From assembly GCA_964494205.1 (NCBI GenBank), contig CAZBRD010000013.1, positions 76,658-140,657 on the forward strand: 64,000 nucleotides of DNA, read 5' to 3'. Source of the DNA: JBBTCX01 sp964494205. Its GTDB lineage: Bacteria; Planctomycetota; Phycisphaerae; UBA1845. The notes under the pieces were generated by a model. That model had not been told where the DNA came from. It did not search any database and worked only from the letters and a program-made list of their open reading frames with translations. Of this stretch, positions 15,557-24,290 are shown in pieces; positions within the stretch are counted from its first letter, which is position 1, and every line of letters starts with the position of its first letter. The translations under genes were made by a program, and so were the position numbers.

Positions 15557-15711
15557 GTGGACCGCGATGGCGTGCTGTACCTCGTAACCCGCCATTTGAT
15601 GTGTCATGCCACCCTTCGCAAGATACTTGTGGCGTTTGACCGATGAGATAAGATTCTTCCGTACAGGTTGTCGCAGGCCTTGCTAGGCCGGTCGATTCCC
15701 TGAACATAATC

Positions 15712-15790
<79 letters not shown>

Positions 15791-15993
15791 GCAAGTCGTC
15801 GCATCACTTCCGCATGATCCACTTATCGCGTGCAATGTCCAAATCGTGCCGCAACATCACACGCTGCCAGGAACAAGGCCAGGCCTCGAATTGTCCCAGC
15901 CAGTCCTAAACCGTATGATGCTTAAAGTCCGGTCACATAGGCCGCCGTGGAGCGGGCGCGGACCCTTTTGGGTTGGTATTCGCAGGAGCTAAC

Positions 15994-16515
15994 ATGAATT
16001 CATCTCGGGTTCGTATATTTTTGTGTTGCGTCCCGGCGATCTTCGCCAACTCCTGTAGTCCCAACGACCCTTGCGCGGGTCTCTGCGAGCCTGGCGAAGT
16101 CTGCGTCAATGGAGCATGCGTTGAATGCGAGGGTGACGCCGATTGCGATCCCAACGAAAATTGCGTCAATGGCACGTGTGAAAATGTGTCGGCTTGCTGT
16201 GATAACTTCAGTGGTTGTATGCCTAAGACTTGCATTTCGCCAAATTTCTGCGTCGATGGGGTCTGCGTGAATTGCGAGATTACCGCCGATTGTGAAGGCA
16301 ACGGAAACTGCCCCGCTGGTTCGTGTATCTGCGTTAACGGATCGTGTGTTCCCTGCGATGATAACAACGCCTGTACGGTTGATAGCCGTGTGGTGGATGA
16401 ACAGACCGTGGACTTTGTGTGCTCTTACGTTCCCATCCCTTGTGCCTTCGTGACGGATTGCCCCCCAGGATGCAATGTCGCATGTCTAAACAATTTTTGC
16501 TTTGCCCCCCCTTGA
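15994..16515 (+). CDS. Cys-rich lipoprotein, copy 1 in the tRNA-Arg island
   Basis: 173 residues from ATG 15994, chosen because GCAGGAG precedes it. Signal peptide RIFLCCVPAIFANSC ends in a lipobox-like A-N-S-C. The mature part holds repeated modules of the type C-x-x-G-E-V-C-V-N-G-x-C-V-x-C followed by D-x-x-C, and a C-terminal CAFVTDCPPGCNVAC block. These resemble the Cys-rich vegetative-type modules frequent in myxobacterial and planctomycete surface proteins. Function unknown; paralog of the gene at 16733. Confidence 0.75.
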   Translation: MNSSRVRIFLCCVPAIFANSCSPNDPCAGLCEPGEVCVNGACVECEGDADCDPNENCVNGTCENVSACCDNFSGCMPKTCISPNFCVDGVCVNCEITADCEGNGNCPAGSCICVNGSCVPCDDNNACTVDSRVVDEQTVDFVCSYVPIPCAFVTDCPPGCNVACLNNFCFAPP

Positions 16516-16732
16516 GTTGTCGGACGGCGGCGATTTAGCCTACCGCGCGGTGGGCTCAATTCGACCCGAACTTCTTAGCCTGCGGGCCACGAACATACGA
16601 ACATCAACCTCGCGCTCCTTCAGATTGTCCCGAGGCAACAAGTCCGTCTGATTCGTGAGAGCCCAGCCTCAATCGCTGCCGTGAGTCGGGCGCAGGCCCC
16701 TTGTTTGAAATGGTTTTAGCGGGAGCCAGATC

Positions 16733-17146
16733 ATGAGTTCATTGCGGGTTGGTATCTTCCTGTGTTGCGTTCCTGCCATCTTCGCAAACGGCTGCAATTC
16801 CATCGATCTTTGTGCTGGTCTCTGCGGTCCCAACGAAGTCTGCGTTAACGGCGATTGCCTTGAATGCTTGACTGAAGTGGATTGCAACGCCGGGGAGACC
16901 TGCGTTAACGGCGAGTGCATCGAAGCCGGGTGCCTAACGAATGATGATTGCGACCCCAACGAACTCTGCGTCAATGGAGTTTGCGTTGAATGCGTGAATG
17001 ACGCTAGTTGCGCCGCCAACCAATTCTGCTTCAATGGTGCGTGTGTGAACGAGGCCTGCCTTAACAGTCCCTTCCCCTGCGAGTCGACTGCGGATTGCCC
17101 CGTCGGATGCAATGTCGCATGCACACAAGGTATCTGCACCAATTGA
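16733..17146 (+). CDS. Cys-rich lipoprotein, copy 2 in the tRNA-Arg island
   Basis: 137 residues. Same plan as the preceding gene: RVGIFLCCVPAIFANGC signal with lipobox A-N-G-C, ETCVNGEC / ELCVNGVCVEC modules, and the terminal CESTADCPVGCNVAC block. The DNA just upstream of the two genes is also similar (GCGGGAGCCAGATC versus GCAGGAGCTAAC before ATG), so they arose by tandem duplication including the 5' region. Copy 2 lacks the middle segment of copy 1 (around CCDNFSGCMPKTC). Confidence 0.75.
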   Translation: MSSLRVGIFLCCVPAIFANGCNSIDLCAGLCGPNEVCVNGDCLECLTEVDCNAGETCVNGECIEAGCLTNDDCDPNELCVNGVCVECVNDASCAANQFCFNGACVNEACLNSPFPCESTADCPVGCNVACTQGICTN

Positions 17147-17403
17147 TCCGGATTCAATTTGTTGGACGGGATTTGGCCTACGTATGTCGCGGGGTGCACG
17201 ATGCGTGGATCATGACGATTATGGCCGCACGAATTGAGTCGGGCAAACGTGGCCAGCAGTCATTCACGAAAGCCAAATCGGTAATCAGCTTCATTTTCCT
17301 GATTACAATTGCTAACTAGAGTGCTAACGCCGTCGACGACCCTTGTTTTTGACACGCCAGGGAGGTTTTTCGAGCGAGATCGCTTGTTTTGGGAGCAGTC
17401 GAT

Positions 17404-17610
17404 TCACAATTTGGTCGCAGTCACCATTGCGTAGATCCCGACGCGTACCGGTTCAGGCAGCTCGTTCCATGCATCCAATAGCTCAAACAATCGTGGGTCG
17501 TTTTGGATCGACTCGTCTACAGGGATTTGCAAGTTTTCCTCCTGCGCGCTGGTGTCGGTTCTTGAATCGTCGTAAGTGCTTGATTCATGGACCGTTGCGG
17601 AATCGGTCAT
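17404..17610 (-). pseudogene. Possible C-terminal remnant of a tyrosine recombinase, or small ORF, at the island edge
   Basis: An open minus-strand frame of about 69 codons from ATG 17610, which abuts the 52-bp repeat. Its end, NDPRLFELLDAWNELPEPVRVGIYAMV, resembles the tail that I associate with planctomycete tyrosine-type integrases (DPxLxxLIxAWPxLPEPIRAGIxAMV). No catalytic R-H-R-Y residues remain, so if this origin is right it is a fragment. The frame stays open through the repeat, reading the known artefactual tRNA-antisense peptide APPRIRTWNLRF. Assignment is from memory of the family and needs a search. Confidence 0.35.
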
Positions 17611-17661
17611 CGGTCTACGGAACCGAAGGTTCCAGGTTCGAATCCTGGGCGGTGCAGTATC
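17610..17661 (+). repeat. 52-bp direct repeat, distal copy (attR-like)
   Basis: Exact copy of 15739-15790 without the 5' part of the tRNA, so not a functional tRNA. Lies 15 bp from the stop of the HEAT-repeat gene. Confidence 0.75.
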
Positions 17662-17675
17662 AAGGCAAAACTGTT

Positions 17676-20012
17676 TCACTTCGTTGGCGAATTTTCTTTC
17701 TTCAGGTTGATTTCAAGAGAAATATCGCCTTCTGTGTGCGTGTATGGTCGTGACAGGGAGCGCACGTAACCCGGCGCATCGACTGCGATAATATGCTTAT
17801 CAAAACCCGGCAGTTGGGTCGCAGATTCCCGTACAGTAATTTCAAACTCCCCATTTGAGTACGTAGTCGGCTCCCCGGAGTTCTCCTCGTCGAAAAACAC
17901 GTTGTCCTTATCAAGGAAAAAGCCTAACCGTACCTCGAACGAATTGATCTTTCCTCCGGTCTCTGCATCGGTTACCTGGCCCCGTATCCGAAATGGCGGT
18001 CTCATGGTTATGTTTGAAAACTCTTTGACGCTGGCCGAAAGGCTGAATCGGTGAACCATCAATCCTTCCTTGGTTGCATGTCCACTTACGAAGCCCATCC
18101 CGACAGGAAAAGAAAATGAGCCGCTTGCATCTGTTGTCAATTTCACGGGTGAGATTGGACCCGATCGGTACGAATCGATCGTGAGGTCTACGTCTTTTAG
18201 AGGCTTTCCTTCTGCATCGGCCACTTTGAACGTCGTCGGGGGTGTCTCTTTCACTTCCATTCGGTATCGATCTAGTTTGGATGGCAGCATGACCCCATGC
18301 ATAACGGGCTCGCAACCTTCTACAACTGCAATGAGGGAATAATCGCCCGCAGGAATCCCTTCGAAGCGAAACGTTCCAAGGTCATCCGTTGTTGTAACAA
18401 AGGGGATGGACTTCTTGTCATAAGTGCGCGGCGAGAGCGACACGACAGCACCTTTGAACGGCTTTGGACCAAAAACGTCTCCCACAATGGAGTTTCCCTC
18501 GTTCGACGATTTGACATTTTGTTTTGGAGTTGTGTCATTGCGCGTGGAATTTGCCTGAGTGGACGCGTGAAGCCGTTCTCGCCCACTTCGGCGACCCCTG
18601 TCGAAAGCGTCTCTGTACTTTTCCGGAATCTCGGGGGCTTTCTCATCGGGTAAAGCAAATAGAATGCCCAGTGTGAACGCAGCACTTCGCTGATGTTCGA
18701 TATCTTTGCCATTAAGAACTTCTAACAGTTCAGGCACTGCTTCCTTTGCCGAAGGGCCAATCTTAGCAATTACACCAATAGCATTTTCTCTTTCCCAACG
18801 GTCTTCACTGGTAAGTGCAATCCGCAACGCAGGCACGGCCTGCACCGCATCGGGGCCCATTGCACCTATCGCGCGTATTGCGGCATTCCGATTGCTGAAA
18901 CGGTCTTTCCCTTCTTCCTGCATGATCGCGATTAGCTTCGGAAGAGCATCGATAGCAGCTGGACCAGCTGCTTCCAACCCCGCGATTACGCTGTAGCGGA
19001 ACATTGAATTCTCTTGATCAAGCAATCCAATGAGAACATCAATTGCTTGCCGTTGATCGCGCCCCACAGCTCCCAGGCATTTCGCACATGCGGATCGAAG
19101 TTCTTCCGATTGTTTTTCGTCGACGAGAATGGGTATCAGTAGCGGGACTGCACTTGAGGCGGCGGTGCCGAATTGAATAATGCAGCCAATAGCACGTTGC
19201 CGCTTTTTCTCGTCACCTTTAGTAAATGCCTCCAACAGAGGTGTAAGGCCCGCCTCGCCCGTATGCGTTAGGGCTCGACATGCGTGATGCGTCTCTTCCG
19301 GACACATCGTGAAGTATGCTTTCGCAATGATGCCAGCGAAAGGAGTTGCAGCTTCCTCTGCATTTGCCAGCAACCTTGCCGATTCTTCTCGCGCGGATTG
19401 GTTCTCGCTGGAGAGAAGCAACGCCAGTGCTTGCAATCCATCCGGCCCCAATTTCGACAACGTCTCAATGGCGGCATCGTGGACACCGCGGTCAGCATCG
19501 TTCGCGGCCATCGATAAAGCGGGAATCGCACTCGTTGCCTCCATGCCGACTTCACCGAGCGCATTAGCGGCAGTTTCCCGAACTTCTGTGCGCTCATCTT
19601 TGAGCGCCTCAACGAGGCCGCGCACTCCCTGCGAACCAATCCGTCCTAAGGCCGATGTCGCGCTTTTTGCCACGCTCAGCGAAGGATCGTGACACGCTCG
19701 CGTCAGGCCGTCGGCTGCTGATTCTGCCTTGGGACCAAGATTTCCCAACGATGCGGCAGCCCCCGATCGAACTCGTTCGTCGGAGTCAGTCAGCGCTTTC
19801 GTCAGCGCCGGAACCGCTAAGTGCCCATCGGGAAGACTTCCGTACGCGAGTACAGACGCAGCCTGTCTCCGAGTCTCTAATGAGTTACTCTGTAGTCGTT
19901 CGATCAATTTGCCAACACTAGGTTCGCCTGTATCAGCATTAATGGGAAAGTATGAAAATAGGGAGGTGCAAATGCAGATACCAACGACCCTAGTTTTGGA
20001 ATACTTCGACAT
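17676..20012 (-). CDS. Exported HEAT-repeat protein with carboxypeptidase-regulatory-like domains
   Basis: 778 residues from ATG 20012, chosen for the GAGGAG ribosome site and the signal-like VVGICICTSLFSYFPINA. Residues about 35-490 are roughly a dozen HEAT/PBS-lyase-type repeats (for example SDERVRSGAAASLGNLGP, RTEVRETAANALGEVG, DRWERENAIGVIAKIGP). A linker rich in Ser/Thr/Asn follows (STRNDTTPKQNVKSSNEG), then two or three beta-sandwich modules of the CarboxypepD_reg type (GTFRFEGIPAGDYSLIAVVEG, DASGSFSFPVG, FRIRGQVTDAETGG). A protein-protein scaffold on the cell surface or in the periplasm is likely; no catalytic motif seen. Confidence 0.85.
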   Translation of the reverse strand: MSKYSKTRVVGICICTSLFSYFPINADTGEPSVGKLIERLQSNSLETRRQAASVLAYGSLPDGHLAVPALTKALTDSDERVRSGAAASLGNLGPKAESAADGLTRACHDPSLSVAKSATSALGRIGSQGVRGLVEALKDERTEVRETAANALGEVGMEATSAIPALSMAANDADRGVHDAAIETLSKLGPDGLQALALLLSSENQSAREESARLLANAEEAATPFAGIIAKAYFTMCPEETHHACRALTHTGEAGLTPLLEAFTKGDEKKRQRAIGCIIQFGTAASSAVPLLIPILVDEKQSEELRSACAKCLGAVGRDQRQAIDVLIGLLDQENSMFRYSVIAGLEAAGPAAIDALPKLIAIMQEEGKDRFSNRNAAIRAIGAMGPDAVQAVPALRIALTSEDRWERENAIGVIAKIGPSAKEAVPELLEVLNGKDIEHQRSAAFTLGILFALPDEKAPEIPEKYRDAFDRGRRSGRERLHASTQANSTRNDTTPKQNVKSSNEGNSIVGDVFGPKPFKGAVVSLSPRTYDKKSIPFVTTTDDLGTFRFEGIPAGDYSLIAVVEGCEPVMHGVMLPSKLDRYRMEVKETPPTTFKVADAEGKPLKDVDLTIDSYRSGPISPVKLTTDASGSFSFPVGMGFVSGHATKEGLMVHRFSLSASVKEFSNITMRPPFRIRGQVTDAETGGKINSFEVRLGFFLDKDNVFFDEENSGEPTTYSNGEFEITVRESATQLPGFDKHIIAVDAPGYVRSLSRPYTHTEGDISLEINLKKENSPTK

Positions 20013-20138
20013 GACGATCTCCTCGAAACAAACGCAGAGCACGAAAAACTTGTTTTGTCGACTTGGCTCTCGACTAGGATTGTAGTCAGTTTGTTGAGGC
20101 CTAAATAGAAGTTGCGAGACGAAAATATCTTCGCCCAC

Positions 20139-20183
20139 TTGACTATCTGCTACACTTGTGGTAGATTCTGCTACATGAGTAGC
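20139..20183 (+). promoter_or_regulatory. blaI promoter with two dyad operators
   Basis: TTGACT (20139-20144), 17-bp spacer, TAGATT (20162-20167). Dyad 1, CTAC-N7-GTAG (20150-20164), covers the spacer and -10 region; dyad 2, GCTAC-ATGA-GTAGC (20170-20183), lies just downstream. Both have the TAC/GTA half-sites bound by BlaI/MecI repressors, implying autorepression. Confidence 0.65.
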
Positions 20184-20197
20184 ATGGAGGTGAATCG

Positions 20198-20569
20198 GTG
20201 AAGCTTAGTGAGGCCGAGTGGACCGTGATGAATGCTTTGTGGCAGCAGTCGCCGGCGAGTGCGCGGGATGTGCTGGAACTGGTGAGTGCCGAGACCGATT
20301 GGGCGTACACGACGCTGAAAACAATTCTCTCGCGACTCGCAGAAAAGGGCGCTGTGGGGATTCGTAAGCGGGCGAACCAGAGCATCTTCGTGCCGCTTGT
20401 CTCGCGCGAGGACGCGCGGCGGTCGGCTGTGCGGTCGCTGCTGGAGCGGGCGTTTGACGGAACGTTCGGGTCGCTCGTGCAGCACATGGTGACCCAGGAG
20501 AAGCTCTCTGCCGGCGAACGCAAGAAGCTCGCGACGATGCTGGCGAAACTGGATGAAGGCGGCAAGTAG
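20198..20569 (+). CDS. BlaI/MecI/CopY-family transcriptional repressor
   Basis: 123 residues, GTG start behind GGAGGTGAATCG. Winged-helix repressor: LSEAEWTVMNALWQQSPASARDVLELV, then WAYTTLKTILSRLAEKGAVGIRKRANQSIFVPLVSRE, the DNA-binding half; the C-terminal half (LERAFDGTFGSLVQHMV to ERKKLATMLAKLDEG) is the dimerisation helix set. In the family, proteolytic cleavage after signalling from a BlaR1-type peptidase relieves repression; the partner peptidase lies 220 bp downstream. Confidence 0.92.
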   Translation: MKLSEAEWTVMNALWQQSPASARDVLELVSAETDWAYTTLKTILSRLAEKGAVGIRKRANQSIFVPLVSREDARRSAVRSLLERAFDGTFGSLVQHMVTQEKLSAGERKKLATMLAKLDEGGK

Positions 20570-20611
20570 CGGCGATGTGGGACCGTCTCCAATTAGCCGA
20601 AGAGCGAGTTA

Positions 20612-20663
20612 TGTGGGACCGGTTTTCAACCGGTCGATTGATGGGTTGAAAACCCGTCCCACA
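20612..20663. repeat. Extragenic palindrome 1
   Basis: TGTGGGAC (20612-20619) with GTCCCACA (20656-20663), inner CGGTTTTCAACC with GGTTGAAAACCCG. Sits between the repressor and peptidase genes. Confidence 0.6.
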
Positions 20664-20697
20664 CTATTTCAACGGACTAGAGCAGCTAACAATCAAC

Positions 20698-20752
20698 TGT
20701 AGCGTCGCCCCTTGTGGGCGGCGTGGCGCCGGGGACAAGCCCCGACGCTACA
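20698..20752. repeat. Extragenic palindrome 2
   Basis: TGTAGCGTCG (20698-20707) with CGACGCTACA (20743-20752), with inner GC-rich stems (CCGGGG/CCCCG). Different sequence from palindrome 1 but the same overall design. Confidence 0.6.
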
Positions 20753-20790
20753 TTTGACTGAGGAATGCTCTGGCAGAACGTATCTGGAAC

Positions 20791-21945
20791 ATGATTGAAC
20801 GGATCGATTACATTTCCGACGCACTGCTCGTGTGGCTGATTACGACATCGATTCAGATTTCGATCGTCGGTCTGCTCATCGCATTGCTCGACCGTGTGAT
20901 CGAGAACCGCGTGTGGCCGCAGGTTCGGGCCGCGCTGTGGTGGTTGCTGATCGTCGGTTTGGTGGTCAGTCCGTTTGCAAAGTCGCCCATCAGCATATGG
21001 ACGAAAAGCGGCCCGATCTCCAAAGTCGGCGAGTTGATCGTCAGCAATCAACCCTCAGGGGAGTCGAATGCATCGATTCCTTCAAATGCAGATAGTGCGA
21101 ACGCGATTAATCCTAGCGCGACGGCGGCGCGATGGAACTTGGCGAAATGGACCCTGCTGTCGATTTGGTCCATTGGGGTGGCCATCTGTTTTGCAGCAGC
21201 CATGTGGCGAAACGGGCAAGTCCGTCGCCGGTGGATTGGAAACGAAGTCGCATCGCCAGCATGGTTCGCTGCGATATGCCGAGAATCGGCTGCGAAGATA
21301 GGTCTTAGGCGTTTGCCGCGAGTTGTCATCAGCGAGGCAGCACCTGGGCCAGCCGTGGTCGGGGCCATTCGACCAGTCGTGGTGGTTCCTGCAAGCATCG
21401 TTAGTGATGCAGACCGCCAACCACTAGAGCACGTTCTACTGCATGAGTTTGCCCATGTTCGGCGACGCGACGCGGTAGCCGGTCGATTCTGTCAGCTTGT
21501 GCAGATCGTCTATTGGTTTCATCCGATCGTTGGTCTCGCGCGGAAGCAACTCGAAACGCTTCGCGAAATCTGCTGCGACGAGCTGGTCGCGCGGGCGATG
21601 AGCGGCGAGGCTGAGTCGTATCGGCGAACGCTGCTCAACATGGCCCGCACCTTGGTCGACGCGCCCACTCCGGCGGCCGTTGGTTTCGTGCATCCTCAGA
21701 GTCAGATTATGGCTCGCCTGACGCACCTTGAGCGACCTTTGACGAACCGCCCGCGAACGGTGCGCGCGACGGCCGCCACGCTCTTTGCGGTTTTGCTGAT
21801 TTGCAGTGTTCCCCAGGTGCAATCGCTGGCTCCGCGGTTGGAGCCGACGGTTGCTAATCTCGCTGATTTGCCCGGATGTATGCAGCTTCGTTTCGCGGTC
21901 ATGCGCGCACTGGCTGAGGAAGTAGCGCAGCGATCCGGCGCCTAA
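20791..21945 (+). CDS. M56-family (BlaR1/MecR1-like) membrane metalloprotease
   Basis: 384 residues. Four hydrophobic spans are visible (residues about 10-33, 48-62, 118-138 and near 335-350). Zinc-protease motif HEFAH at 218-222 in EHVLLHEFAHVRRRDAV, with the third ligand region ETLREICCDELVARAMSG. Unlike MecR1 (about 585 aa) there is no C-terminal penicillin-binding sensor, so the inducer is not implied to be a beta-lactam. Expected to cleave, directly or indirectly, the BlaI-type repressor encoded upstream. Confidence 0.9.
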   Translation: MIERIDYISDALLVWLITTSIQISIVGLLIALLDRVIENRVWPQVRAALWWLLIVGLVVSPFAKSPISIWTKSGPISKVGELIVSNQPSGESNASIPSNADSANAINPSATAARWNLAKWTLLSIWSIGVAICFAAAMWRNGQVRRRWIGNEVASPAWFAAICRESAAKIGLRRLPRVVISEAAPGPAVVGAIRPVVVVPASIVSDADRQPLEHVLLHEFAHVRRRDAVAGRFCQLVQIVYWFHPIVGLARKQLETLREICCDELVARAMSGEAESYRRTLLNMARTLVDAPTPAAVGFVHPQSQIMARLTHLERPLTNRPRTVRATAATLFAVLLICSVPQVQSLAPRLEPTVANLADLPGCMQLRFAVMRALAEEVAQRSGA

Positions 21946-21995
21946 CTCGTAAATTGATTTCTCAGAATCTTCTCGAACGAAAGGAGACATTTTTC

Positions 21996-22628
21996 ATGTC
22001 GAAGCGACGATTGTTTGTACTCGCATTCTTGTTTGCGGCGGTAACCATTCCGGTTGGGGTGTTCACATGGGCCGCAGAGGATAAGAAAGTGGATGCTCCG
22101 AAGATGCCCTCGCCAGAGGACATGGCAGCCATGATGGAGAAGGCCAAGAAGTTCACCGAGCCCGGCGAGCATCACAAGCTGCTAGAGAAGTTTGTTGGAA
22201 AATGGAACGCCGAAACGCGAATGTTCATGGGCGGTCAGGCTATGCCGCCCGAAAAAGGCACGTGGGAAACGAAGTGGCTGATACCCGGACGCTGGCTGCA
22301 GGGGGAGTGGAAGACACAATTCATGGGCCGGCCATTTCAATCGATCGTGATCAGCGGTTATGACAACTTCAAGCAGAGTTATGTTCATACACAAATCTCC
22401 AACCTGGACACCGCCATGACGCACGCCGAAGGAGATCTCGATCCGGGTGGAAAAGTCCTCATCACGTACGGCACCCTGGATGAATACCTTACTGGTGAAA
22501 ACGACAAGATGGTAAAATACGTGTACCGCTTTGAGTCCGATGACAAAATCGTGATGGAAGTGCATGATCTTCCCATTGGCGAGAACAACACCAAAGTTTT
22601 CGAAGTTGTCATGACGCGAGCGAAGTAA
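21996..22628 (+). CDS. Exported DUF1579-family protein
   Basis: 210 residues from ATG 21996, preceded by GAAAGGAG. Signal peptide RRLFVLAFLFAAVTIPVGVFTWAAE. The core EPGEHHKLLEKFVGKWNAETRMFM, GTWETKWLIPGRWLQGEWKTQFMGRPFQSIVISGYDNFKQ matches the DUF1579 beta-barrel (lipocalin-like) family of unknown function, common in planctomycetes. About 50 bp after the M56 gene, possibly one transcript. Confidence 0.85.
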   Translation: MSKRRLFVLAFLFAAVTIPVGVFTWAAEDKKVDAPKMPSPEDMAAMMEKAKKFTEPGEHHKLLEKFVGKWNAETRMFMGGQAMPPEKGTWETKWLIPGRWLQGEWKTQFMGRPFQSIVISGYDNFKQSYVHTQISNLDTAMTHAEGDLDPGGKVLITYGTLDEYLTGENDKMVKYVYRFESDDKIVMEVHDLPIGENNTKVFEVVMTRAK

Positions 22629-22676
22629 GACGGTTGCTTGCGGTTGAAGCAACATTCACAAGATACGAGGTGAGGC

Positions 22677-23129
22677 ATGGCCAAGTTTACGTTGACTCGA
22701 TCGATCAACGCACCGCGCGAGGTTGTGTTCGCGCAGATTAGTGATTTCGCGAACGCGCCGAAATTCTGCAGCGGCATCAAGAAAATCGAGATGCTCACCA
22801 ACGGAGCGGTCGGGGTGGGCACGCGATTCAAAGAGACGCGCATCATGTTCAAACGCGAAGCCACCGAAACGATGGAAGTCTTCGCATTCGACCCGCCAAA
22901 CGGATACACGCTTGGCGCGGAGAGTTGCGGGTGTCGGTGTCGTTCAAGTTTCCAACTGGAGCCGCGCGGAAACGGAACCGAACTGACGATGTCGTTTGAC
23001 ATGCAGCCGCTCAACTTCTTTGCGAAGGTAATGAGTGTGCTGATGAAACCGATGCAGAAAATGTGTCTCAAGATGTGCGAGAAGGACCTCGACGACATCA
23101 AGGCGTCAGCCGAGGCGAAGGCGAAATGA
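22677..23129 (+). CDS. SRPBCC-fold protein (polyketide cyclase/dehydrase-like)
   Basis: 150 residues. N-terminus KFTLTRSINAPREVVFAQISDFANAPKFCSGIKKIEML and the middle GVGTRFKETRIMFKREATETMEVFAFDPPNGYTLGAES are typical of the START/SRPBCC superfamily, hydrophobic-ligand pockets. C-terminal helix with KVMSVLMKPMQKMCLKMCEKDLDDIKA. Ligand unknown. GAGGTGAGGC precedes ATG 22677. Confidence 0.85.
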   Translation: MAKFTLTRSINAPREVVFAQISDFANAPKFCSGIKKIEMLTNGAVGVGTRFKETRIMFKREATETMEVFAFDPPNGYTLGAESCGCRCRSSFQLEPRGNGTELTMSFDMQPLNFFAKVMSVLMKPMQKMCLKMCEKDLDDIKASAEAKAK

Positions 23130-23369
23130 CCATGGATTGATCATTTCGTCGACTCGATCAACTAAGTTTCGTGTACAAAACCGTCGGAGTGGGCGTTCGC
23201 GGCTCGCTTCGACGGTTCTTGCATTTGGCTGTGGTGTATTACTGCCGATACAATGGGGGGCCGGATAACTAAGCGATTCGTCAATGTTCGTCACCTGAGT
23301 AGGCCGAGAATTGTTTTCACGGATTGAAATCGTCTTTCGCGGTTTCGCAGCTAGATTCGATCGAGATTG

Positions 23370-24260
23370 ATGATGAACCATGCGAGCGCAGACGAGTTTC
23401 TGGTGGACGAAATCCGCAAGGGAAGCGGCGAAGCGTGGCGGCTGCTCATCGATCGCTATCATGGCCGGCTGCTCGCCTTCGCCCGCTCGCGAACGAAATG
23501 CCTCAGCGATGCCGACGATCTGGTTCAGGAGTCGTTCGTCGGTTTTCTCCAGTCGCTGACGCACTACAATCCGAGTCAATCGCTCGAAACCTATCTGTTC
23601 ACGATTCTTCGCTACAAGCTCTACGACGTGCTTCGTCGAAAAAAGAGCAACGTGATTTCCGCGCCGGATGAGTCGGACGACTGGTGGGATCAGGTCGCGC
23701 CGGGTGTGGAGGAAACGCCGAGCCAGTTGGCCGCTCAGGTTGAAGCGCGACAGCAGCAGGAGCAGTTGCTTAGTGAATTATTGCAACAACTGATCCACGA
23801 ACTCCGCGATCGCGAAGCCTTCAATGATTTGCAGGTGATCGAGCTGATCTTCTACGCCGGGCGACGCAACCTCGATATCGGCGAACTGCTCGACATCGAC
23901 CAGAAGGCCGTCGCTGGCATCAAGTTCCGCGCGATCCAGCGCCTGCAGAAATTCATGGGCGAGCGCGACCAGGACGCGTTGGCCTGCCTCGATGAAACGT
24001 CAGCCGATGTCACCGTCGCCCGCGTATGGCGCGAACGAAGACTCACCTGCCTGAAGCGGAGCACGCTCGGTTCATACCTCCTCGGCGTGCTGGAGGAACC
24101 GTGGCAAAGCTACACGCAGTTCCACATGGACGTCGTCGCCTGCCCCATGTGCCTGGCCAACCTCGACGACCTCAAAGCCGAGCAGGAATCTGAGATGCCC
24201 ATCGATCGCGAGCAGATTTTTCAATCAAGCATTGGCTTCCTGAAAAGGTCGCAGGTGTAG
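23370..24260 (+). CDS. ECF-type RNA polymerase sigma factor with C-terminal extension
   Basis: About 296 residues. Region 2: EAWRLLIDRYHGRLLAFARSR...SDADDLVQESFVGFLQSLTHYNPSQSLETYLFTILRYKLYDVLRRKKS. Region 4 around residues 145-195 (HELRDREAFNDLQVIELIFYAGRRNLDIGELLDIDQKAVAGIKFRAIQRLQKF). About 100 residues follow that are not in standard ECF factors and end with H...CPMC (FHMDVVACPMCLANLDDLKAE), which recalls the zinc-binding motif of anti-sigma domains, suggesting built-in regulation. Three adjacent start codons (TTG ATG ATG); I used the first ATG. No separate anti-sigma gene adjacent. Confidence 0.85.
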   Translation: MMNHASADEFLVDEIRKGSGEAWRLLIDRYHGRLLAFARSRTKCLSDADDLVQESFVGFLQSLTHYNPSQSLETYLFTILRYKLYDVLRRKKSNVISAPDESDDWWDQVAPGVEETPSQLAAQVEARQQQEQLLSELLQQLIHELRDREAFNDLQVIELIFYAGRRNLDIGELLDIDQKAVAGIKFRAIQRLQKFMGERDQDALACLDETSADVTVARVWRERRLTCLKRSTLGSYLLGVLEEPWQSYTQFHMDVVACPMCLANLDDLKAEQESEMPIDREQIFQSSIGFLKRSQV

Positions 24261-24290
24261 CCGAATAGGACAGCGGCCTCAAAGTTCTAG

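Noticed and set aside
17587..17769. Second tRNA-Arg gene at the distal repeat
   Set aside because: The 5' acceptor, D arm and half of the anticodon stem context are missing; it is a tRNA fragment.
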